DNA of 7,836 bases from positions 1-7,836 of the forward strand of contig CAJASG010000676.1 of NCBI GenBank assembly GCA_903944555.1, written 5' to 3'. The notes below the pieces were generated by a model. The model was not told where the DNA came from. It worked only from the letters and a program-made list of their open reading frames with translations, and made no database searches. This document shows, one piece after another, positions 1 through 6,295 of the stretch. Numbering within the stretch: the first letter of the stretch is position 1; each line of letters starts with the position of its first letter. The DNA comes from an uncultured beta proteobacterium (GTDB taxonomy: Bacteria > Pseudomonadota > Gammaproteobacteria > Burkholderiales > Burkholderiaceae_C). A program made the position numbers and the translations under genes.

Positions 1-1
1 G

Positions 2-1177
2 GAGATGAACACCCGCCTGCAGGTGGAGCATCCGGTGACGGAAGCCATCACCGGGCTGGACCTGGTGGAGTGGCAACTGCGCGTAGCCTCGGGCGAGCCG
101 CTGCCGCTGCGCCAAGACCAATTGCAGATTCAGGGCCACGCCATCGAGGCGCGTATTTGTGCAGAGAACCCCGACAACAACTTCCTGCCCGCCACCGGCA
201 CCCTGAATGTGTATGGCCTGCCGTCCCACGTCACCTTTGAGCGGGCACCGCACGGCGTGCGGGTGGACTCCGGTGTGCGCGAAGGCGACACCATCAGCCC
301 GTTTTACGACTCCATGGTGGCCAAGCTCATCGTGCATGGCGCGACCCGTGCAGAGGCCTTGGCCCGCATGGATGCGGCGCTGGCGCAAACCCACATCGTG
401 GGGCTGGCGACCAATGTGCAGTTCCTGCGCCATGTGGTGACCAGCACCTCGTTTGCCACCGCCGATCTGGACACCGGGCTGATCCCGCGCGAATCAGCCG
501 CCTTGTTCAACCAGGAAAAAGTGGGTCTGCCCATGGCCGCCGCTGCACTGGTGGCCCACACCTTGACCACCGAAAGAACGGCAGCGGCAAAACCTGATGC
601 CCATGGCTGGAACGACCCTTGGGCGCAGCGCGATGGCTGGAAGTCGCACGGCCCCTCCTTGCGTCCCTTTGCCGTGGAGTTTCAGGGCGCGCCGCACACT
701 GTTGTGCTGACGACCTTGCACGGAGCCAGCGAATTGACACGGGAGTTGCAGGTGGACGGCGTCACGGCCCAGTTGCGCTACGTGAGCTCCCCCAATGGCG
801 CCCTGGATGTGCGCCTGGGTGCGCAGCACGCCATCGTCAATTTGTACAAAAAAGGCGAGGTAGCCCATGTATTCACTGCGCAAGGCGCTACACAAGTGAT
901 AGCAATCGACGCGCTGGCGCACGCCGGTGACACGCACGGCGAAGTCGGCCGCCTGACCGCACCGATGCCCGGCAAGGTCGTGTCGTTTGCGGTGAAGGCG
1001 GGCGACAAGGTCAAGAAAGGCCAGGCGCTGGCGGTAATGGACGCCATGAAGATGGAGCACACCATTGCCGCCCCGGCCGACGGCACGGTGGCCGAGCTGC
1101 TGTTTGCGCCCGGCGACCAGGTGACGGACGGCGCTGAGCTGCTGCGCATGGAAGTGGCCGCGCCAGTCGCCGCTTAG
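2..1177 (+). CDS. mccA/liuD: 3-methylcrotonyl-CoA carboxylase, biotin-carrying alpha subunit (5'-truncated by window edge)
   Basis: C-terminal 391 residues of a biotin-dependent acyl-CoA carboxylase alpha subunit. This subunit carboxylates biotin with ATP and bicarbonate; the beta subunit passes the CO2 to 3-methylcrotonyl-CoA in leucine catabolism. The reading frame is open to the left edge. The ATG at 5 is an internal Met of the biotin carboxylase motif EMNTRLQVEHPVTE, not a start. Counting that Met as 1, Arg86 (in GVRVDSG) matches the conserved catalytic Arg of the biotin carboxylase C-lobe. A linking BT-type region follows (about 170-305). Residues about 313-385 form a biotinyl domain with the biotinylation motif AMKMEH, acceptor Lys349 (codon 1049-1051). 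Family members are about 670 residues, so roughly 280-290 N-terminal residues lie outside the window. A propionyl- or geranyl-CoA carboxylase subunit would look alike; the HMG-CoA lyase gene downstream favours methylcrotonyl-CoA. The segment before the biotinyl domain (about 295-312) is low in conservation. Confidence 0.9.
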   Translation, partial: EMNTRLQVEHPVTEAITGLDLVEWQLRVASGEPLPLRQDQLQIQGHAIEARICAENPDNNFLPATGTLNVYGLPSHVTFERAPHGVRVDSGVREGDTISPFYDSMVAKLIVHGATRAEALARMDAALAQTHIVGLATNVQFLRHVVTSTSFATADLDTGLIPRESAALFNQEKVGLPMAAAALVAHTLTTERTAAAKPDAHGWNDPWAQRDGWKSHGPSLRPFAVEFQGAPHTVVLTTLHGASELTRELQVDGVTAQLRYVSSPNGALDVRLGAQHAIVNLYKKGEVAHVFTAQGATQVIAIDALAHAGDTHGEVGRLTAPMPGKVVSFAVKAGDKVKKGQALAVMDAMKMEHTIAAPADGTVAELLFAPGDQVTDGAELLRMEVAAPVAA

Positions 1178-1210
1178 GTTGTCGCGGTATCCATCAAGAG
1201 GCGAACTGCC

Positions 1211-2131
1211 ATGCGTGTTGTCTATTTCAGCGCCGACCAGGATGCCGACAAGTGGCTTCCCGGCTTGCGCGCCGCGCTGCCGGGCGCCGAGGTGTCCCTG
1301 TGGGTGCCCGGTGCCGCACCTGCCGACTACGCTGTGGTGTGGAAGCCGTCCCAGCAATTGCTGGACGAGCAGCCGCAGCTGAAAGCCATTTTCAACACCG
1401 GGGCTGGGGTTGACGCGCTGATGCAGTTGCGTCTGCCTGCGGGGGTGCCGGTGGTTCGGCTCGACGATGCTGGCATGTCGGTGCAAATGGCGGAGTACGT
1501 GTGTCATGCGCTGATTCGCCACTTTCGCGAGTTCGATGCGTATGAGGCGGACACCCGTGCGGGCAAGTGGTCGTTTCGCAAGCCACTGTCCCGTGCCGAT
1601 TTTCCGGTCGGCATTTTGGGGCTGGGCGTGCTGGGCGAGCGCGTTGCGCGGGCGGTGGCACAGTTTGAGTTTGCGGTGAATGGCTGGAGCCGGTCACCCA
1701 AGGTCGTGCCCGGCGTGCAGTGTTTTGCAGGCATGGCGCAACTGCCTGATTTTTTGGCCGCCAGCCGGGTGCTGGTATGCCTGCTGCCCTTGACGCCCGA
1801 TACCCGTGACTTGCTCAACCTGGCAAACCTGTCGCAGTTAAGCCCCGGTGGCTACGTGATCAACGTGGCGCGGGGCGCACATCTGGTGGATGAGGACCTG
1901 CTGGCGCTGCTGGACAGCGGCCACCTGGCCGGTGCCACGCTGGACGTGTTTCGCACCGAGCCACTGCCGCCGGAGCATCCGTTCTGGACCCACCCCAAAA
2001 TCACCGTTACGCCCCACACCTCCGCCCGCACATTGCGCAGTGAGAGCATTGCCCAGATCGCGGAGAAGATTGCGGCGCTAGAGCTCGGCCAGCCCGTGGC
2101 GGGCAAGGTTGATCCATCCCGGGGATACTAG
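1211..2131 (+). CDS. ghrA: GhrA-type 2-hydroxyacid dehydrogenase (glyoxylate/hydroxypyruvate reductase A-like)
   Basis: 306 residues, close to the roughly 312 of E. coli GhrA. The family reduces glyoxylate or hydroxypyruvate to glycolate or glycerate in the cytoplasm. The D-isomer-specific dehydrogenase layout is visible: a split catalytic domain (about 1-98 and 275-306) around a Rossmann domain with GLGVLG at 137-142. The catalytic triad is Arg221 (NVARGAHLVDEDL), Glu250 (FRTEPLP) and His269 (TPHTSA). The WSRSPK stretch at 159-164, after the second beta strand, has the Ser/Arg usually linked to NADPH rather than NADH preference. The ATG at 1211 is preceded by AAGAGG (1196-1201) at 9-base spacing. 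The gene sits 33 bases after the carboxylase subunit and 42 bases before HMG-CoA lyase, so it is probably cotranscribed with leucine catabolism genes, where it has no textbook step. The substrate is not deducible from sequence; other branched 2-oxoacids are possible. Confidence 0.87.
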   Translation: MRVVYFSADQDADKWLPGLRAALPGAEVSLWVPGAAPADYAVVWKPSQQLLDEQPQLKAIFNTGAGVDALMQLRLPAGVPVVRLDDAGMSVQMAEYVCHALIRHFREFDAYEADTRAGKWSFRKPLSRADFPVGILGLGVLGERVARAVAQFEFAVNGWSRSPKVVPGVQCFAGMAQLPDFLAASRVLVCLLPLTPDTRDLLNLANLSQLSPGGYVINVARGAHLVDEDLLALLDSGHLAGATLDVFRTEPLPPEHPFWTHPKITVTPHTSARTLRSESIAQIAEKIAALELGQPVAGKVDPSRGY

Positions 2132-2173
2132 GCTTCGCACTGATTTTTACCCCCTTCCCGAAGAGAGAACACC

Positions 2174-3082
2174 ATGGCATTGCCTTCCCGCGTCAAACTG
2201 GTCGAAGTCGGCCCCCGTGACGGCCTGCAAAACGAGAAGCAACCGGTGCCCGCCGCCATCAAGGTCGAACTGGTGCACCGCCTGCAAGATGCCGGCTTGA
2301 CCGAGATTGAAGTCACCAGTTTTGTCAGCCCCAAGTGGGTGCCGCAGATGGCGGACAACGCCGAGGTGATGGCTGCCATCGCCCGCAAGCCCGGCGTACG
2401 TTATTCGGTGCTGACGCCCAATTTGCAGGGCTTTGAGGCCGCACTCAAATCCAACCCCGATGAGATCGTGGTGTTTGCCTCGGCCAGTGAGGCTTTTAGC
2501 CAGAAGAACATCAACTGCTCGATTGCCGAGAGCATTGAGCGTTTTGCGCCGGTGGTGCAGGCGGCACGCGCGGCTGGCATTTATGTACGCGGCGCTATGT
2601 CGTGCACCGTGGGCTGCCCGTACGAGGGCGAGATTGCCCCGGAGCGGGTTGCGTATCTGGCCGGCCTCATGGCGGGGATTGGCGTGCAGCATGTGGGCGT
2701 GGCCGACACCATCGGGGTGGGCACTCCGCTGAAGGTGCAGCGCGCCATCGAGGCGACGCTCCAGCATTTCAACATCAACGATATTTCTGGCCACTTTCAC
2801 GACACCTACGGCCAAGCGCTGGCCAACACCTTGATCAGCCTGCAAATGGGCGTCTGGCAGTTCGACACCTCGGTGGCGGGCTTAGGCGGCTGCCCCTATG
2901 CCAAGGGCGCGACTGGCAATGTGGCGACAGAAGACGTGGTCTACCTGCTGCACGGCATGGGCATCGACACCGGCGTTGACCTGGACAAGCTTATCGACGC
3001 CGGCAAGTTCATCAGTGATTTTTTGGAGCGCAAGCCCAATTCCCGCGCCGCCACGGCCTTGCTCAACAAGAGGGCTGTCTGA
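2174..3082 (+). CDS. mvaB/liuE: 3-hydroxy-3-methylglutaryl-CoA lyase
   Basis: 302 residues, normal for bacterial HMG-CoA lyase. It cleaves HMG-CoA to acetoacetate and acetyl-CoA, the final step of leucine degradation. The protein is a TIM barrel with the N-terminal motif VEVGPRDGLQNE (Arg15 catalytic, Asp16 metal ligand). The HFHDTYGQALANT segment supplies metal ligands His207 and His209. The family signature GLGGCPYAKGATGNVATED (236-254) contains catalytic Cys240 and metal ligand Asn249. These assignments follow from alignment to the human enzyme as I remember it. All key residues are present, so the enzyme should be active. The ATG at 2174 has an upstream purine-rich AAGAGAG (2161-2167) at 6-base spacing. 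Together with the carboxylase alpha subunit upstream it identifies the cluster as leucine/isovalerate catabolism. Isopropylmalate or homocitrate synthases share the fold but lack this signature. Confidence 0.96.
   Translation: MALPSRVKLVEVGPRDGLQNEKQPVPAAIKVELVHRLQDAGLTEIEVTSFVSPKWVPQMADNAEVMAAIARKPGVRYSVLTPNLQGFEAALKSNPDEIVVFASASEAFSQKNINCSIAESIERFAPVVQAARAAGIYVRGAMSCTVGCPYEGEIAPERVAYLAGLMAGIGVQHVGVADTIGVGTPLKVQRAIEATLQHFNINDISGHFHDTYGQALANTLISLQMGVWQFDTSVAGLGGCPYAKGATGNVATEDVVYLLHGMGIDTGVDLDKLIDAGKFISDFLERKPNSRAATALLNKRAV
3068..3074 (+). promoter_or_regulatory. Ribosome binding site within the 3' end of the HMG-CoA lyase gene
   Basis: AAGAGGG lies 8 bases before the ATG at 3083. It supports that start over the in-frame TTG at 3098 and the ATG at 3119, which lack such a sequence. 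It lies inside the last codons of the lyase gene, whose TGA (3080-3082) directly abuts the ATG, so the two genes are probably translationally coupled. Confidence 0.6.
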
Positions 3083-3820
3083 ATGTGCGGTGCTGAATTG
3101 AAACCACTGCCCGATGGTATGCGTCGCGTCGCCGAGGTCTTGCTGGCCAAAGGCCATCCCCATGCGCCGGTGATGCTGGATGGGGCTGCCCGCACCGCGC
3201 AGCAGGCGGCCGACGCCCTGGGCATTGCCGTGGGGCAGATCGCCAAGAGCATTATTTTCAGGCGCACCACAGACGATGCCGCCGTGCTGGTGGTGACCGC
3301 TGGCGACCAGCGCGTGGATGAAAAAAAGGTCGCCGCCTTGGTCGGCCCCTTGGCGCGTGCCGATGCCGCGTTTGTCAAAGCCAAGACCGGGTTTTCCATT
3401 GGCGGCGTGTCGCCGATTGCGCACGCCACGCCTTGCGTCACCTTGATCGACCAGGAGCTGTTCCGTTTTGACGAGATCTGGGCCGCAGCGGGCCATCCGC
3501 ACGGCGTGTTCAAGCTGCGCCCGCAGGACCTGGCAGAACTGTCAGGCGCCCCAGTCGCCGATGTGGCGGTGGACCCGGTCTGGGAGAAACCTGACAATGC
3601 TCTTGAATTGATAGCTGCTCGCGCACAACTGGCGGGGGCTACAGCCCTAAATGTGCCTTCACCTTGCATCTCGGTGTGCCGCATGAACCAGCAGACCTGG
3701 CTGTGCGAAGGCTGCTACCGCACCATTGACGAGATTCGCCAATGGAGTGCTGCCAGCGATGCCGATAAGAAGGTGATTTGGGAGAGCATAGAGCAGCGAT
3801 TTACGCCGGAGTTGGCATGA
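3083..3820 (+). CDS. Fusion protein: YbaK/EbsC-type aminoacyl-tRNA deacylase domain plus DUF1289 cysteine domain
   Basis: 245 residues in two parts. Residues about 10-165 are a YbaK/ProX-like domain, a family that hydrolyses mischarged aminoacyl-tRNAs in trans. Visible hallmarks are the QIAKSIIF strand with conserved Lys55, the TGFSIGGVSPI loop (102-112), and the C-terminal GHPHGVFKLRPQDLAELSGA segment. Residues about 191-240 are a DUF1289 domain: SPCISVCRMNQQTWLCEGCYRTIDEI, with Cys195, Cys199, Cys208 and Cys211 (C-x3-C-x8-C-x2-C). This is a putative metal or Fe-S site of unknown function. The linker (about 172-190, NALELIAARAQLAGATALN) is encoded by what looks like an interspersed repeat (see the repeat entry). 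Each domain normally occurs as a separate small protein (about 155-165 and 60-80 residues), so this is a fusion in one uninterrupted frame. Which aminoacyl-tRNA it edits cannot be read from sequence. It starts immediately after the lyase stop and ends in an ATGA overlap with the next gene. Confidence 0.85.
   Translation: MCGAELKPLPDGMRRVAEVLLAKGHPHAPVMLDGAARTAQQAADALGIAVGQIAKSIIFRRTTDDAAVLVVTAGDQRVDEKKVAALVGPLARADAAFVKAKTGFSIGGVSPIAHATPCVTLIDQELFRFDEIWAAAGHPHGVFKLRPQDLAELSGAPVADVAVDPVWEKPDNALELIAARAQLAGATALNVPSPCISVCRMNQQTWLCEGCYRTIDEIRQWSAASDADKKVIWESIEQRFTPELA
3603..3652 (+). repeat. Comamonadaceae-type interspersed repeat copy, in frame inside a gene
   Basis: The segment starting TTGAATTGATAGCTGCTCGC and ending GGGCTACAGCCCTAAA resembles a short, roughly 50-base interspersed repeat. 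I recall this repeat as very common in Acidovorax, Rhodoferax, Polaromonas and relatives, with a TTGATAGCTGC left end, a variable middle containing GCGC, and a GGGCTACAGCC or GCGCTAGAGGCC right end. It has only an imperfect dyad (GCTG 3614-3617 against CAGC 3642-3645). Here it falls exactly on the linker between the YbaK and DUF1289 domains and keeps the frame open. The family assignment is from memory; only one clear copy lies in the window. Confidence 0.6.
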
Positions 3821-4452
3821 AGCACATCACGTTTTACCTGGATTTCATCTCGCCCTATGCCTATCTGGCGTTCGAGAAGCTGCCGCTTGCCTTGATGGGC
3901 CACAGCTACAGCGTGACCTACAAGCCCATTCTGTTTGCGGCCCTGCTCAAGCACCATGGCCAACTCGGCCCTGCCGAAATGCCGTCCAAACGCGACTGGA
4001 CCTACCGCCAGGTGCAATGGCTGGCCCACACAGAGGGTGTGGAGCTGCAGCTACCCGCAAGCCACCCGTTCAATCCACTGGCGCTGCTGCGCCTGGCCGT
4101 GGCGAGTGACGCACGGGGTGAGCCCAACCGCTATGTGTGCGAAACCCTGTTCCGGCATGTCTGGCGGGGCGGGGCTGAGGCCGCAGATGCGCAACGCCTG
4201 CAAGCGTTGACCGAGCAGTTGGGCTTTGCCCGCGACGCCAACAGTGACGAGGTCAAAACCCGGCTTAAAGCCCACACCGATGAGGCGCTCGCGCTGGGGG
4301 TGTTTGGCGTCCCGACCCTGGTGGTGGATGGCAAGTTGTTCTGGGGGCTGGATGCCCTGCCCATGCTGCGTGCCTATTTGGCAGGAGACCCCTGGTTTGA
4401 GGGGGGTGCATGGGACGCTGCTGCAAGCGTGGCGCAAGGCATAAGGCGTTGA
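3817..4452 (+). CDS. 2-hydroxychromene-2-carboxylate isomerase family protein (DsbA-like/GST-kappa fold)
   Basis: 211 residues, typical length for the family. Characterised members (NahD) isomerise 2-hydroxychromene-2-carboxylate using glutathione in naphthalene breakdown; many homologues have unknown substrates. The thioredoxin fold begins at ITFYLDFISPYAYLA, with the family's Ser12 in place of a redox Cys. An all-helical insert follows (about 55-160). The fold resumes with GVFGVPTLVVDGKLFWGLD, where Val165-Pro166 is the conserved cis-Pro loop. The start was taken as the ATG at 3817, overlapping the previous stop as ATGA, because homology begins there and GGAG (3808-3811) sits 5 bases upstream. 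An in-frame ATG at 3778 would add 13 unconserved residues. No other aromatic-degradation genes are visible, so a role in naphthalene breakdown is not supported; a glutathione-dependent isomerase or transferase on an unknown substrate is as far as I would go. Confidence 0.85.
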   Translation: MKHITFYLDFISPYAYLAFEKLPLALMGHSYSVTYKPILFAALLKHHGQLGPAEMPSKRDWTYRQVQWLAHTEGVELQLPASHPFNPLALLRLAVASDARGEPNRYVCETLFRHVWRGGAEAADAQRLQALTEQLGFARDANSDEVKTRLKAHTDEALALGVFGVPTLVVDGKLFWGLDALPMLRAYLAGDPWFEGGAWDAAASVAQGIRR

Positions 4453-4464
4453 ATCCTATGACCT

Positions 4465-6291
4465 ATGCCAAATGCTTTCAATTTTTCAGCCTCGCCGTTT
4501 GATTGTCTGAACCAGGACGAGCAGCGGCTCGTGCGCAATAGTGTGGATGTGGTCTATTTCCCGGAAGGGGAAACCATTCTCGATGTGGGCATTGCGCCTA
4601 CCCACTTGTTTGTCATCATCAAAGGCTATGTGACCCAGTTGGAGGGCGCCGAAGTCATCACCACCTACGGCCCTGAAGACTGCTTTGACGGCCGAGGGTT
4701 GGTCGCAGGCAAGGTGAGTAGCCGCTTTGTGGCGGCCGAAGAGGTGGTGGCTTACCAATTGGCCAAGCAAGCGGTGAGTGACCTGATCGCCGCCAATGTG
4801 ACATTTGGGGCACTGCTTTTCTCCGATCTCAGCAACAAACTCAGCGCGCTGTCTGAGCGCAAGAGCCAGCATGAGTTGCAATCGCTCACCATGTCGCGGG
4901 TGGATGAGGCATTTTTGCGGCCTGCCCACTTTGTGGAGTACGACACGGATATTTTGTCGGTGGTTCAACTGCTGCAGGACAGCCGAAGCTCCAGTGTGCT
5001 GGTGCGGGACAACCGGGCGCAGCCGCCGCGCCTGGGCATTTTTACCGCAACGACCGTGCAGCGCGCCATTTTGGATGGCCGTGCGCTGAATCAGTTGGCG
5101 GTGGGAGAGTTGGCCAATTTTTCACTGATTGAAGTGAAGCACTCAGACCAGCTGGGTGACGCCATGGCCGTGATGTTGCGCCACCGGGTGCACCGTGTCG
5201 TGGTGGTGAACGAGGGAGAGATCATCGGCATTCTGGAGGCGCTGGATTTGTTCAGTTTTCTGTCCAATCAGTCGCACATGATTACCGAGAAAATTGAAGA
5301 CGCCAAAGACCTGGAGGGCCTGAGCCAGGCCGCCGCCCAGATCACTCGCATGATCGCCACGCTCTACCGCAGCGGCTCGCGGGTGAACCTGATTGCCAAG
5401 CTGGTCCAGCAACTCAATGCGCGTTTGTTCGAGCGGGCCTGGCAGCTCATCGCCCCGGAAGAGTTGGTGGCAAACAGTTGCCTGTTTGTCATGGGCAGCG
5501 AGGGCCGGGGAGAGCAGTTGCTCAAGACCGATCAGGACAATGGTTTGATCTTGCGCGACGGCTACACACCGCCCGCGCAGTTGGATGTGTTGTGCCTGCG
5601 TTTTTCCGATGCGCTCAAGGAGTTCGGCTATCCGCAATGTCCGGGCAACATCATGGTGAGCAACCCGCAGTGGCGCAAACACGCCAGCGAGTTCGGCCAG
5701 ATGACGCGCCAGTGGCTCATGCTGCCCAACGAGGACAGCCTGATGAACCTGGCGATTTTCATGGATGCGCACACCGTGTGTGGCGATGAGCGCCTGCTTC
5801 AAGACGTGCAGCGCGGGCTGATGAAGTTGGCCACCGACAGCGATGCCATGCTGGCCCGGTTTGCCTCGGCAATCGATGCATTTGGCAACACCACCGGCTG
5901 GTGGAATCGTTTGCTGGGCCTGGGCGAGTCGGAGCAGAGGCTCAACATCAAAAAAGAAGGCATTTTCCCGCTGGTGCACGGCGTGCGCAGCTTGGCGCTG
6001 GCCAATCGGATCACGGAAACCAGCACCGCCGGTCGCATTGCCGCATTGGTGGCGGATGGCAAGCTGAGTGCCGGTATGGGGGCTGATTTGACCGATAGCC
6101 TGCACTTCTTTATGGGCCTCAAGCTCAAGGCCGGGCTAACTGAGCTCGATACCGCCAAGTGCGTGACCGGCGCCATTGATGTCTCCAAGCTGAGCAGTCT
6201 GGACCGCGACTTGCTCAAGGACACCTTGGGCGTGGTTAAGCGTTTCAAGATGCTGCTGCGTCTGCGCTTTCACCTGGATGCGATGGGCTAG
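4465..6291 (+). CDS. Multidomain signalling protein: cNMP-binding-like, CBS pair, DUF294 nucleotidyltransferase
   Basis: 608 residues, domains in order. About 10-115 is a cyclic-nucleotide-binding-like beta barrel. About 152-210 and 219-270 are two CBS domains forming a Bateman module, which in known cases binds adenine nucleotides. About 290-435 is a DUF294/GlnD-like nucleotidyltransferase with MGSEGRGEQLLKTDQDNG; the GS pair is Gly344-Ser345 and the metal-binding Asps are Asp356 and Asp358, with Asp434 in FMDAHTVCGD a candidate third acid. About 460-605 is the DUF294 C-terminal helical domain (KKEGIFPLVHGVRSLALANR). There are no membrane segments or signal peptide, so it is cytoplasmic. The barrel lacks the canonical FGE phosphate-binding motif, having FDGRGLV at 74-80, so cAMP binding is doubtful. 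The transferase site looks intact but its substrate is unknown. The start at 4465 lies 12 bases after the previous gene and has no clear Shine-Dalgarno; an ATG at 4458 is out of frame. The gene is followed almost directly by an exonuclease gene. Confidence 0.88.
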   Translation: MPNAFNFSASPFDCLNQDEQRLVRNSVDVVYFPEGETILDVGIAPTHLFVIIKGYVTQLEGAEVITTYGPEDCFDGRGLVAGKVSSRFVAAEEVVAYQLAKQAVSDLIAANVTFGALLFSDLSNKLSALSERKSQHELQSLTMSRVDEAFLRPAHFVEYDTDILSVVQLLQDSRSSSVLVRDNRAQPPRLGIFTATTVQRAILDGRALNQLAVGELANFSLIEVKHSDQLGDAMAVMLRHRVHRVVVVNEGEIIGILEALDLFSFLSNQSHMITEKIEDAKDLEGLSQAAAQITRMIATLYRSGSRVNLIAKLVQQLNARLFERAWQLIAPEELVANSCLFVMGSEGRGEQLLKTDQDNGLILRDGYTPPAQLDVLCLRFSDALKEFGYPQCPGNIMVSNPQWRKHASEFGQMTRQWLMLPNEDSLMNLAIFMDAHTVCGDERLLQDVQRGLMKLATDSDAMLARFASAIDAFGNTTGWWNRLLGLGESEQRLNIKKEGIFPLVHGVRSLALANRITETSTAGRIAALVADGKLSAGMGADLTDSLHFFMGLKLKAGLTELDTAKCVTGAIDVSKLSSLDRDLLKDTLGVVKRFKMLLRLRFHLDAMG

Positions 6292-6295
6292 CCCG

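Noticed and set aside
893..926. A possible second, decayed copy of the interspersed repeat (GTGATAGC followed by GCGCTGGCGC) in the linker before the biotinyl domain
   Set aside because: Only a few short words match and the right-hand end is absent; chance similarity in GC-rich DNA cannot be excluded.
494..1522. A 342-residue open frame on the - strand opposite the carboxylase subunit and the start of ghrA
   Set aside because: It spans two well-supported + strand genes, its translation (rich in His, Arg, Gly, Gln) resembles no family I know, and such antisense frames are expected in GC-rich coding DNA.
3322..3328. A AAA AAG heptamer in the correct phase for a dnaX-type -1 ribosomal frameshift
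   Set aside because: No upstream Shine-Dalgarno-like stimulator or convincing downstream hairpin is seen, the -1 frame stays open for a long stretch without making a known domain, and the zero frame encodes the complete YbaK fold.
2941..3684. Long - strand frames opposite the lyase and YbaK genes (to 247 residues)
   Set aside because: No recognisable domain, and they lie wholly opposite genes with clear family signatures.
3778..3816. Extended start (ATG at 3778) for the isomerase-family protein
   Set aside because: The additional 13 residues do not resemble the family N-terminus, and the ATG at 3817 has a GGAG at proper spacing and the usual ATGA coupling.
5143..6105. A 320-residue open frame on the - strand opposite the DUF294 gene
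   Set aside because: It is the mirror of a conserved multidomain gene with intact motifs; its composition is that of a codon-bias shadow.
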